Shown: in pieces, positions 1-6,889 of the stretch | Layout of the letters: every line of letters starts with the position of its first letter | Position numbering within the stretch: position 1 is the first letter of the stretch | Assembly (NCBI RefSeq): GCF_900240845.1 | Contig: NZ_OERU01000002.1 | Span: 130,938 to 194,937 of the forward strand | Source: Peptostreptococcus faecalis | Lineage (GTDB): Bacteria > Bacillota > Clostridia > Peptostreptococcales > Peptostreptococcaceae | Direction of reading: 5' to 3' | DNA: 64,000 nt | The notes under the pieces: generated by a model | The model's database searches: none | Told to the model about the DNA's origin: nothing | The model's input: the letters and a program-made list of their open reading frames with translations, nothing else | Made by a program: the position numbers and the translations under genes

Positions 1-1587
1 TAATTCGTTTAGTGTTTCCGTAGATATACTATCTGTTCCAGTTAGTAGAATTGGGCAGTTTCTTTCATTTGCAAGTACTGTTGCTGTCAATACATCAGTA
101 TATTTTGATCCATTTGCTAACACTGCTATTGCTTTTTTAGCTGGAGGATTAACTGTTCCTCCTCCATTTCCGTTGTTACCCTCTTTTACAAATTTTATTT
201 TATCTACATCACTTTCTTTACTAGTTTCAATATCATTTATATACAGAAAATATGCTCCATCTCTTATGTTTTCTAATTTTTCTAAATCTCTCTTATATAA
301 ATCTTCATAGTTACCTTTTTCATTAATCTCATTAATTATAAAATCAATGTCTACCTTATCTCCATTCGATAAAGTATATTTATTCACTTTTATGTAATTG
401 ATATCAAAATTAAATTTATCTGATCCACCATTAGCTATTAAATCTACTTCTTCAATATTGCTATTGTCTATTGATGTCTTAGGAAGTATTAATTTAATTT
501 TATCGCCTTGCTTTACAGAAACAGATTTTTCGTTGGATATTTCCTTTTCATATGGTTCTTCATATTCCCATATATCTCTCTTTTCACCTGCATACTTCAC
601 AGGTGTTACAATAACCTTAGCTCCGTCTATTTTTTTATCCAACTTTATATCAGCCTTTGCGTAGACCATGTGCTCTCCACCAGTATTAGCTCTAACATTC
701 CATATTTCCATATCTTTTTCTAATGGGACTGAAAGTTTGTATTCTTTTGTATAATTTCCATCAATAACATTCACTTCTCCACTAGATACCAACTTAATTT
801 TCAAGTCATCTTTATATAAATTTTCTAAGTTTTTCATACTTGATTCTAAATAAATAGAAGTTCTTGGACCATCTTCTTCTCTTATCTTAGAAATAGCGGG
901 CATTTCTATCTCTTTTCCTAAGCTCTCATTTAAGTATTTTATAAGCACTCTCTGAGTTGTCAAAAATGAATCTATATTTGACATCATGTGAGTTGCAGTT
1001 CCAGAATTTTTAACGCTATTATCTATTTCAGAATATCCTAATTTTAATATATTATTAATTATATTATTATCCTGATCAGATAAACTTATTTTTTTATAAT
1101 CTCTTTCTAACTGACTGTCTAAAATATTATAATAAAATGATTCACTGTGTTTTAAATACTTCATATAAAAAGTATAATACTCATCTAACCTTGCTTTGTC
1201 ATAAAAAAGAGAATATACTAAATTATTATTGTACTTAAGCTTTTGAGTTATAGCAGTAGTTCTCTCGGGAGATGCTTTATCCACACCATTATAAGATATT
1301 TCATCACTATCACCAATTTTTCCATAATGTGAGAAATCAAAAATAACGCCTTTTGAGAAATAAGCGTTTTCCACATCTACTATTGGTAACGAAGAAGATG
1401 CTCCCGTCTCAATTCCATCATCCCACTGTTTAAAAATAACTCCTTCATTATTTTCATTAAATTCAAATGATTTAATTTCTGGCAATTTTTCACTAGCAAA
1501 TGAACGACTATTTCCAAATATAACTAAAAAAACCGCTATACAAAAAATTGCTAATATACCTGATATTTTTTTTGATTCTTTTATCAC
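1..1587 (-). CDS. CWB2-anchored surface protein, 3'-truncated by window edge
   Basis: An open frame runs from a GTG at 1585-1587 to the window edge (529 codons with no stop), so the C-terminus lies outside. A GGGGGT ribosome site sits about 7 nt before the GTG. The N-terminus (VIKESKKISGILAIFCIAV) is a basic-plus-hydrophobic signal peptide. The middle, about residues 35-470, is an exported region I do not recognise. After a short Gly/Pro linker (NGNGGGTVNPP, near residue 475) comes the start of a CWB2 (PF04122) module with the text AVLANGSKYTDVLTATVLAN, almost the same as the module in the protein at 42453-45056. CWB2 modules bind anionic wall polymer in C. difficile-type surface proteins. 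Surface location is well supported; the job of the middle region is unknown. Confidence 0.85.
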   Translation of the reverse strand, partial: MIKESKKISGILAIFCIAVFLVIFGNSRSFASEKLPEIKSFEFNENNEGVIFKQWDDGIETGASSSLPIVDVENAYFSKGVIFDFSHYGKIGDSDEISYNGVDKASPERTTAITQKLKYNNNLVYSLFYDKARLDEYYTFYMKYLKHSESFYYNILDSQLERDYKKISLSDQDNNIINNILKLGYSEIDNSVKNSGTATHMMSNIDSFLTTQRVLIKYLNESLGKEIEMPAISKIREEDGPRTSIYLESSMKNLENLYKDDLKIKLVSSGEVNVIDGNYTKEYKLSVPLEKDMEIWNVRANTGGEHMVYAKADIKLDKKIDGAKVIVTPVKYAGEKRDIWEYEEPYEKEISNEKSVSVKQGDKIKLILPKTSIDNSNIEEVDLIANGGSDKFNFDINYIKVNKYTLSNGDKVDIDFIINEINEKGNYEDLYKRDLEKLENIRDGAYFLYINDIETSKESDVDKIKFVKEGNNGNGGGTVNPPAKKAIAVLANGSKYTDVLTATVLANERNCPILLTGTDSISTETLNEL

Positions 1588-2002
1588 TTTTCTACCCCCT
1601 ATATTTTAAATTACATTTTCATTTTTTAATACCTTGTCATAAAAATATGATATGACTGTGTATACTTATATTTTTTGTATTAAAAAGTATATAGTCTCAT
1701 TTAATACGAAATTTTGATAAGCAAAACTTTATTTTTTTGTATTAGTATATTTTCAAATGAAAATTGTATTACATATGTATATATGCCCCCGTTCATATGC
1801 GTTCTAAACAGTGATTTATTATTTATTTTCATAAATATACATATATATTATAGAGAGTTTTATAATTTTATTTTTCAACTTTTTATTTAGTTAAACTATA
1901 TAATTTCATTATACCTCATACTTTTTTATATTATATTTAAGTTATTTATACTTACTTTATTGTTCTTTGATCATGATGTTCAATTTTTCACCTTTTTAAT
2001 AA
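1588..2002. other. 415-bp AT-rich intergenic region upstream of the CWB2 gene
   Basis: No gene-length frame is visible. Read on the minus strand it is the leader of the CWB2 gene ending at 1587, with several TATAAT-like boxes (for example around 1840-1860) and short inverted repeats around 1660-1690. A slightly GC-richer patch (cccccgttcatatgcgttc, 1784-1802) stands out, but I cannot assign it. Confidence 0.4.
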
Positions 2003-2473
2003 TTATTCTATTACATACTCCATAGGTGTAAATCTAATTCCATTTGTTACCTGTTCTCTTCCCGTATCCGTAAATCCTAAACGATGATACATACTAATAG
2101 CATAAGGAGATGAATTTACTGTTACTTTATTTACGTTTTCTGACACTTTATAAAAATTCAATACATGTACAAATAGTTTCTTTGCAATCCCTCTTTTGTG
2201 AAAATCTTTATCCACAAATAAAAGACTGATATGAAAAGGAGCTCGAACTCCTATTACTCCAACAATTTTATCCCCGTAAAAGCATCCCCATAAAACATAT
2301 CCTTCATCTTCGACATATCTTATATATGATTCTGTTTTTATGATTTCTTTGAAAAATTGTACTCCTTCTTTGCTATATGTTGGTGCTACATACTCATCAA
2401 AAACTATTGAAACTAAGTTCATTGCCTTTTCAATTTCTTCAACCGTCAATTCCCTTATGGTTTGATTTTCCAC
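2003..2473 (-). CDS. GNAT family N-acetyltransferase
   Basis: A 156-residue Gcn5-related acetyltransferase, which moves an acetyl group from acetyl-CoA to an amine. The acetyl-CoA loop is FVDKDFHKRGIAKKLF (R/Q-x-x-G-x-G/A type), and the C-terminal half has the family pattern NSSPYAISMYHRLGF. I place the start at GTG 2471-2473 because an AAAGGGGGG ribosome site lies just before it. An ATG 48 bases upstream (2519-2521) opens the same frame but has no ribosome site and would code the ribosome site as Lys-Gly-Gly. The substrate is unknown. The gene lies downstream of a promoter-terminator unit at 2624-2816, which might be a separate small RNA or an attenuator for this gene. Confidence 0.85.
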   Translation of the reverse strand: MENQTIRELTVEEIEKAMNLVSIVFDEYVAPTYSKEGVQFFKEIIKTESYIRYVEDEGYVLWGCFYGDKIVGVIGVRAPFHISLLFVDKDFHKRGIAKKLFVHVLNFYKVSENVNKVTVNSSPYAISMYHRLGFTDTGREQVTNGIRFTPMEYVIE

Positions 2474-2623
2474 TAAAAGCCCCCCTTTTTTTATTTTATA
2501 TAATTTTTTATCTTTACTCATAATAATCTCATGTAGTTTATCTTCAACAATTCATGCATATAGTAGCTTTATATACTTATAGTTTTACTTTATCATCCAT
2601 ACATATATTGTAAATTTAGCATT

Positions 2624-2652
2624 AAAAAAACCAACCTGTCAACAGGTTGGTT
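2624..2652 (-). terminator. Intrinsic terminator of the 2.7-kb small transcript
   Basis: Perfect 11-bp stem AACCAACCTGT/ACAGGTTGGTT followed on the minus strand by seven T residues. Confidence 0.85.
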
Positions 2653-2679
2653 GTTATTTATAGTTTTATAACCCAAATA

Positions 2680-2775
2680 CTAACTAATTACAAATTTTCT
2701 CAGGGTTAAACGGTCACGCATAGCAAGAATCTCATTCCCGTATTTTAATTGGTACATGTAACATTTCTGTATCAT
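2680..2775 (-). CDS. Possible 31-residue leader peptide
   Basis: Short frame starting ATG 2773-2775 and ending TAG at 2680-2682 (MIQKCYMYQLKYGNEILA then MRDRLTLRKFVIS). It fills the space between a consensus promoter and a strong terminator. There is no convincing ribosome site, and its ATG would lie only about 6 nt into the transcript. It could be chance coding inside a structured RNA, or a leader peptide controlling the acetyltransferase gene downstream. Confidence 0.25.
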   Translation of the reverse strand: MIQKCYMYQLKYGNEILAMRDRLTLRKFVIS

Positions 2776-2787
2776 GTCTTAAGCTCT

Positions 2788-2816
2788 ATTATACCATTAC
2801 TTTTCATAAAAGTCAA
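2788..2816 (-). promoter_or_regulatory. Consensus vegetative promoter
   Basis: TTGACT (2811-2816), 17-bp spacer, TATAAT (2788-2793), reading toward the terminator at 2624. One of the best sigma-A matches in the window. Confidence 0.8.
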
Positions 2817-2906
2817 TTTATATTTTCCTTTGTTTTCCTAAATACTATATCTTATCTCTTACAATAAACAATAATTTATAATCACCATTTGAATCTCACA
2901 TAAATG

Positions 2907-3293
2907 CTACTTTTCATACCACTTATCATATAACCTTTTTATAATATTTAATATTCCACCTATTAAATATCCAATAATTCCATATATCAAAGTTGTATTT
3001 AAAAGAGATCCTCCGCTAATTATTGATTTAACAACTGAGGATATATTTTCTATTCCCATAAGCATAGATAGAGAACCTGAACAAATCAGTACAAGTAGTA
3101 TATTTATAAAAAAATTTAAAAAAATTCGCTTGCTTAGTAATCCGAAAATAAGTGCTGTAATCACGAATATTGGAATTAGTAATATTGCTATTCCTAAACC
3201 TCTATAAGGGTCTTGTCCTATTAAAAACAAACAAGCACAACCCAACAAGTATAAAATTAATATAATTAGGTACAACATTCTTTCTTTTTTCAT
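2907..3293 (-). CDS. Small four-helix membrane protein, paralogue 1
   Basis: 128 residues, almost entirely hydrophobic, with about four predicted membrane helices and a basic end (IKRLYDKWYEK). It matches the proteins at 3750-4142 and 6362-6736 in layout: a short Lys-rich start, one helix, a D-P-x-x-G/A-L-G motif (QDPYRGLGI here), I/LFGLLSxRI, and a last helix with the IIYGIIGYxIG-type pattern. ATG 3291-3293 is chosen because GGAGG lies just before it; the longer MEVV start would overlap that site. Function unknown. An immunity, sensory or transport role would all be guesses. Confidence 0.75.
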   Translation of the reverse strand: MKKERMLYLIILILYLLGCACLFLIGQDPYRGLGIAILLIPIFVITALIFGLLSKRIFLNFFINILLVLICSGSLSMLMGIENISSVVKSIISGGSLLNTTLIYGIIGYLIGGILNIIKRLYDKWYEK

Positions 3294-3386
3294 AACTACC
3301 TCCAATCTATAACATTAATAAGAATCTTTGTTATAATTTTACTTTAGCATTTATATCGTTGTGTGTAAACACAAATAAATATTTAA

Positions 3387-3415
3387 TTGAATAAATCATT
3401 CTAATATTCTATACT
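3387..3415 (+). promoter_or_regulatory. Promoter of the 57-codon gene
   Basis: TTGAAT (3387-3392), 17-bp spacer, TATACT (3410-3415), about 35 bp before the ATG at 3450. Confidence 0.65.
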
Positions 3416-3449
3416 TATAGTAATATCTAATTGAAAAGGAAGTGACATC

Positions 3450-3623
3450 ATGAATTCTATAAATACAATTAACAAAAAATTATGTAAATTGGTTGAAGGT
3501 GGTTCATTTATTAAAGTGTGTCTTATTTATATTATTGCCGTGATATATTTAGACCTATTTATTGGAATTAGTACTGAAAACTTATGGACTGAACTAAAAA
3601 ATAGCCGTAAAAATAACATATAA
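3450..3623 (+). CDS. Overlooked 57-residue protein with one membrane helix
   Basis: ATG 3450-3452 to TAA 3621-3623. It has a full set of expression signals: promoter 3387-3415, a GGAAGTG ribosome site about 6 nt before the ATG, and a terminator 9 nt after the stop. The product begins MNSINTINKKLCKLVEGG, then has a hydrophobic stretch (residues 20-40, FIKVCLIYIIAVIYLDLFIG) and a polar basic tail ending NSRKNNI. It has two cysteines, at positions 12 and 24. It is the only plus-strand gene among minus-strand membrane-protein genes. The build recalls peptide precursors such as pheromones, small bacteriocins or small toxins, but there is no diagnostic motif, and no AgrB-like processing protein was seen. 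Function unknown. Confidence 0.6.
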   Translation: MNSINTINKKLCKLVEGGSFIKVCLIYIIAVIYLDLFIGISTENLWTELKNSRKNNI

Positions 3624-3631
3624 TTAAGCTA

Positions 3632-3655
3632 AAGAGAGGAAATAACCTCTCTTTT
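3632..3655 (+). terminator. Terminator of the 57-codon gene
   Basis: 8-bp stem AAGAGAGG/CCTCTCTT with a 6-nt loop, then a T-rich stretch to 3668. Confidence 0.75.
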
Positions 3656-3749
3656 ACATCTTTTTTTTGCTTTTTTTACAACTTCTATGTAGTCATATTT
3701 TTCTTCAAAAAAAAGGAGCTATTTAAAAACAACTTCTAAATTACTTGTA

Positions 3750-4142
3750 TTATGCTTTTTCTTTGCTATTTGCTGTCTTATTTTTTGTTTTATTAATTAC
3801 TGCACCTATTGAATATCCCACTATTCCATATATAATTATTGATGAAATAAAATCACCCCACAGTATTAATAGGTCAATTGCAGTGCTTAATTTATAACTA
3901 TCTCCTGAACCAATTAATATTAAGGCAGTAAATATAACATTTAGAATTACACTTATAACGAAGTTCCTAATAATTCTACCACTAAATAATCCAAATATAA
4001 ATGAAAGTATAAAATAAACTGGAAGTAACATGATAAGTCCAAGCCCATTTGCTGGATCTGCTTTGAGATGTAAAATAAAATAGGTGGCATTCAAAATATT
4101 TAACAATAACATCACAACATACAACTTTATTTCTTTTTTCAT
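3750..4142 (-). CDS. Small four-helix membrane protein, paralogue 2
   Basis: 130 residues with about four membrane helices. It starts MKKEIKLYVVMLLL, has the shared motif KADPANGLGLIMLLPVYFI, and ends in a Lys-rich tail. It is very similar to the protein at 6362-6736 (for example the shared DPAN-LGLIM block) and more distantly to that at 2907-3293. A GGGGGT site precedes the ATG. It lies 9 bp after the 84-residue membrane protein gene ending at 4152 and is probably co-transcribed from the promoter at 4454-4482. Function unknown. The high similarity to the third copy suggests recent duplication, in step with the duplicated tmRNA flank. Confidence 0.75.
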   Translation of the reverse strand: MKKEIKLYVVMLLLNILNATYFILHLKADPANGLGLIMLLPVYFILSFIFGLFSGRIIRNFVISVILNVIFTALILIGSGDSYKLSTAIDLLILWGDFISSIIIYGIVGYSIGAVINKTKNKTANSKEKA

Positions 4143-4151
4143 AAGTACCCC

Positions 4152-4406
4152 CTATATAAAATTAAAATGCATCAATAATGCTAGAACAAGCATTAAAATA
4201 AGTATTGCTTTACTTATTTTTCCAAATGATTTTTCTGTGCAACATATACCTACCATTGCTATAATGGAAATAACTCTAATAATATCTTTAGTTGTATAAC
4301 TCATTTCAATCCAATTATCACTGACATTAGCTAAAGATACAGCAGCAAAAATCAAGCTTCTAACAAATTGAATAACTCTATTTTTATCCTTAAATCTCTC
4401 AATCAT
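4152..4406 (-). CDS. Small hydrophobic protein, 84 residues
   Basis: Starts MIERFKDKNRVIQFV and has two or three membrane helices, ending LILMLVLALLMHFNFI. An AAAGGAG site lies 6 nt before the ATG, and a consensus promoter lies upstream at 4454-4482. It is first in a likely two-gene operon with the 130-residue membrane protein. I do not recognise the family. Confidence 0.65.
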   Translation of the reverse strand: MIERFKDKNRVIQFVRSLIFAAVSLANVSDNWIEMSYTTKDIIRVISIIAMVGICCTEKSFGKISKAILILMLVLALLMHFNFI

Positions 4407-4453
4407 CTCTTACTCCTTTAATATTAGACTATAAATATTACAATGTATTTTCC

Positions 4454-4482
4454 ATATTAACAATGCTGTTATAAACAGTCAA
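4454..4482 (-). promoter_or_regulatory. Promoter of the 84- and 130-residue membrane protein genes
   Basis: TTGACT (4477-4482), 17-bp spacer, TAATAT (4454-4459). The rest of 4407-4739 is AT-rich and holds no gene, only the repeat copy at 4651-4718. Confidence 0.7.
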
Positions 4483-4642
4483 TACTTTTTTTAAAAAAGT
4501 TTCTAAAGATTTTATAAATATTTTTTTAGTTATTATGAAAATATTGCGATATATTAAAAAGTATACTAAGTAGTGTATATTATTATATTTAATAATAATA
4601 TTTTTTAATTTTTCTATTAAATCCTATAAGCATTTGTTTATA

Positions 4643-4679
4643 AAATAAAAAAACACCAAGTTGTAAAGCCTAGTGTTTT
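4643..4679 (-). terminator. Terminator inside the duplicated tmRNA flank (copy A)
   Basis: Hairpin AAACAC...GTGTTT with T residues following on the minus strand. It is the duplicated counterpart of the tmRNA terminator at 6813-6850 and here serves the lipoprotein gene ending at 4740. Confidence 0.7.
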
Positions 4680-4718
4680 AAATTTGTTTACTGATTTTTA
4701 ATTTTAATTGGTGGAGGT
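4651..4718. repeat. Copy A of a 68-bp direct repeat of the tmRNA 3' flank
   Basis: Aligns without gaps to 6822-6889 with 61 of 68 identical bases. It includes tggtggaggt (4709-4718), the complement of the last ten bases of tmRNA with its CCA. Past that point the two copies diverge at once. Confidence 0.85.
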
Positions 4719-4739
4719 AATATAGGTTTCAAAAATATT

Positions 4740-5324
4740 TTACATTCCAATTGATAATATTTTAAAATCACCATTTAAATCTTGTATTAATGTATAGTGG
4801 GTCATATTTTCCCCCTCTTCGTATATGATTCCCTTTCCACCTTGATGTTTGACTTCAAACCAAACTTCAATAACTATGGGATTTCTATACTCTTTAACTT
4901 TTCCATTCTTATCTTTGATTTTTATAGGATTTTTAATTACTTCTTGTTGTAAAGTTGGTTTTGCTCCAATAAATTTATAGCTTTTTATAATTTTATTGTT
5001 ATGCTCAATTTCCTTTTTTATAGTTTCCTTATCTATGAATCTACCTAAGTGATAAAATCCATCATTTCCTAAATAATCTTCTCCTATAGAATATATTTTA
5101 TCTTTTTCATTCATATCAGCGTAAACATACTTATAGCAATCTTCTGTATTAAGACTATTCACGTATCTAGATACTACTTCAATAGGATTTTTCTTCCATA
5201 GTTCACTACTACTTACAATTTTATCAAGATTTTTATCTTTATTTTCCTTTGTACATCCTACTAATGAAAACATGAAAATAAAAGTACAAAATAAAACGCT
5301 TATCTTTTTAATATTTTTATACAT
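4740..5324 (-). CDS. Predicted lipoprotein, 194 residues
   Basis: Starts MYKNIKKISVLFCTF and has a lipoprotein signal peptide with lipobox LVGC, so the mature N-terminal Cys should be lipid-modified and the protein held on the outer face of the membrane. The remainder is charged and soluble, with an Asp/Glu/Lys-rich region and a beta-rich C-terminal half (VIEVWFEVKHQGGKG). The ATG at 5322-5324 is chosen because AAAGGAG lies about 7 nt upstream; a TTG two codons earlier is too close to it. It follows the CPBP protease gene by about 90 bp and is probably co-transcribed. The family is not recognised; the size and fold recall NTF2-like lipoproteins, but that is weak. Confidence 0.75.
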   Translation of the reverse strand: MYKNIKKISVLFCTFIFMFSLVGCTKENKDKNLDKIVSSSELWKKNPIEVVSRYVNSLNTEDCYKYVYADMNEKDKIYSIGEDYLGNDGFYHLGRFIDKETIKKEIEHNNKIIKSYKFIGAKPTLQQEVIKNPIKIKDKNGKVKEYRNPIVIEVWFEVKHQGGKGIIYEEGENMTHYTLIQDLNGDFKILSIGM

Positions 5325-5417
5325 ATGCAAACTCCTTTCGCATTAAATTTTTCAACAAATTTTCAATTTTTTTATTTATTTTTATTGAAATCGATGTGAA
5401 ATTATCTAAGGTAATTA

Positions 5418-6170
5418 CTAAAATGTACCTAGTGTTATCAGTATATTTCCCATACTGTGTATTATTATTGGTACTTCTAATCTTTTGGTTTTGTAGTATG
5501 CAATTGAAAACAGTAATCCTGAAGAAGCAAACAGCATAAAACTAATAGGATTTTCTGGAAGATGCCCTATTCCAAATAACAATGTACTTATAAAAATGCC
5601 TATTATAGGATTATTCACAAACAGCCTACCTATTATATATCCCCTAAATATTATTTCTTCGACAATTGGAGCATAAATAAATCCAGTTATAAAATCTAAG
5701 TACCAACTAATATTCTCATTATCTATGTAATAATCAACTGTTCTAACTCCCATGCCATTACTTTGGATTATTCCATAAAATAAAGCAGCACTTACTTGAT
5801 CAATTATAACTATAATAAAAATTATAAGTACATTCTTTTTATTTATAAATGACAAGTTGAATTTTGCAATATTTAACTTCTTTGCCAAATACACAAAAAG
5901 TATCATTACTAATATATATGACATCATTGGAATAATAGTATTTATTCCTGTAAGCGTTATTATATCTGATTTCCCATTAACGACATAAGATACATACTCT
6001 CCTACAGTTTCAGGTATTGAAAAAATAAGAAACATTGATGTTAAAGCAAAAAATCCAAGTATACATTTTCCAAGTATAATTACTACCTTATCCATCACGT
6101 TAGATAATTTTTCTCCAAGTTTATCTGCTCTATTCCTTATCTTCTCAAACTTATCTGCAATTTCACTCAC
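5418..6170 (-). CDS. CPBP (Abi) family intramembrane metalloprotease
   Basis: 250 residues, multi-helix membrane protein with the three CPBP (PF02517) motifs: EEIIFRG (Glu171, Glu172, Arg176), FGIGHLP (His203) and IIHSMGN (His238). These match the Rce1-type site of a zinc-independent or metal-assisted membrane glutamate protease. The N-terminal 30 residues form a charged cytoplasmic helix. The start is GTG 6168-6170 behind GGAGAGG. In Firmicutes such proteins often sit in bacteriocin loci as immunity or processing factors, which would fit the small-peptide and small-membrane-protein neighbours, but no substrate is proven. It lies between the 124-residue membrane protein and the lipoprotein. 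Confidence 0.88.
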   Translation of the reverse strand: MSEIADKFEKIRNRADKLGEKLSNVMDKVVIILGKCILGFFALTSMFLIFSIPETVGEYVSYVVNGKSDIITLTGINTIIPMMSYILVMILFVYLAKKLNIAKFNLSFINKKNVLIIFIIVIIDQVSAALFYGIIQSNGMGVRTVDYYIDNENISWYLDFITGFIYAPIVEEIIFRGYIIGRLFVNNPIIGIFISTLLFGIGHLPENPISFMLFASSGLLFSIAYYKTKRLEVPIIIHSMGNILITLGTF

Positions 6171-6361
6171 TATACCTCTCCTTTAATAATTATATTTGAT
6201 AATGTATTTTATTATCTCTAATAATTATAGTATAATCCTTATTTATATTTATCAAGGTATACTTTTCGTATAAACTTTTTTATCCTATTTTTTCTAGTTT
6301 TTATTAATTTATCTAAACGTGAATTATTATAATTCTATATTTTATAGACGTGTCATTATTT

Positions 6362-6736
6362 CTAGTTATGATTTTTTATTTTATTAGTTATTGCACCAAA
6401 TGAATAGCCTACCATTCCACATATGGTTGTTATTCGAATAAGAGAATTCCAAGATATCAATAATTCAAATACAGAATTATAGTTATAAATTTCTGAGAAG
6501 CTACCAATTATTATTAAAGAGGCAAATATCACATTCATAATAGTACTTATAACGAAGTCCCTGATAATTCTGCTGCTAAGCACCCCGAATATAAATGAAA
6601 AGATAAAATAAACTGGAAATAACATGATAAGTCCAAGCGCATTTGCTGGATCTGATTTAAGATGTATAATAAAATAGATAGTATTCGTAATATATAATAA
6701 CAACACTACAATATATAACTTTATATATTTTTTCAT
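6362..6736 (-). CDS. Small four-helix membrane protein, paralogue 3
   Basis: 124 residues, starting MKKYIKLYIVVLLLYITN, with four predicted helices and the shared KSDPANALGLIMLFPVYFI segment. It is clearly paralogous to 3750-4142, and the DNA similarity is visible across the first 40 codons. It is the first gene downstream of tmRNA and the start of the segment bounded by the 68-bp direct repeats. The upstream region contains an 11-bp tandem repeat (6784-6805). Function unknown. Confidence 0.75.
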   Translation of the reverse strand: MKKYIKLYIVVLLLYITNTIYFIIHLKSDPANALGLIMLFPVYFIFSFIFGVLSSRIIRDFVISTIMNVIFASLIIIGSFSEIYNYNSVFELLISWNSLIRITTICGMVGYSFGAITNKIKNHN

Positions 6737-6783
6737 AAGTAATTCTCCTTTTAAAATGTAATAATTTTATTCTATTAAAGAAC

Positions 6784-6805
6784 AGTTGTGTTATAGTTGT
6801 GTTAT
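6784..6805. repeat. 11-bp perfect tandem repeat
   Basis: agttgtgttat occurs twice in a row (6784-6794, 6795-6805) in the leader of the 124-residue membrane protein gene. It could be a regulator site. Confidence 0.6.
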
Positions 6806-6812
6806 TTCAATA

Positions 6813-6850
6813 CAAAAAATAAAACACCAAACTATAAAGCCTAGTGTTTT
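6813..6850 (-). terminator. ssrA: tmRNA terminator
   Basis: Hairpin AAAACAC...GTGTTTT about 30 bp after the tmRNA CCA end, followed by T residues on the minus strand. Confidence 0.75.
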
Positions 6851-6889
6851 CAATCTCTTTACTGATTTTTCATTTTAATTGGTGGAGGT
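6822..6889. repeat. Copy B of the 68-bp direct repeat, overlapping the tmRNA 3' end
   Basis: Original copy: the last ten tmRNA bases plus the downstream terminator. It matches 4651-4718 at 61 of 68 positions; the copies are 2171 bp apart. Confidence 0.85.

Larger units (their letters stand above)
2624..2781 (-). ncRNA. Candidate small RNA or leader-peptide attenuator, about 158 nt
   Basis: A complete transcription unit on the minus strand: consensus promoter (2788-2816), likely start near 2781, and a terminator with an 11-bp stem and seven U residues (2624-2652). Inside, GTTTAACCC can pair with GGGTTATAAAAC farther downstream, so the RNA is likely structured. It also holds a 31-codon frame (2680-2775) that starts about 6 nt after the predicted start site without a clear ribosome site. 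I do not recognise the family. It may be an independent small RNA, or an attenuating leader for the acetyltransferase gene that follows. Confidence 0.5.

Noticed and set aside
2700-2730. c-di-GMP-I riboswitch resemblance (ggtcacgca at 2712-2720)
   Set aside because: Only a short match on the strand opposite to the promoter; the conserved GCAAACC and tetraloop-receptor parts are missing.
3450-6170. Agr-type quorum-sensing locus
   Set aside because: The small membrane proteins are about 130 residues and lack the catalytic His and Cys of AgrB; no histidine kinase gene is near.
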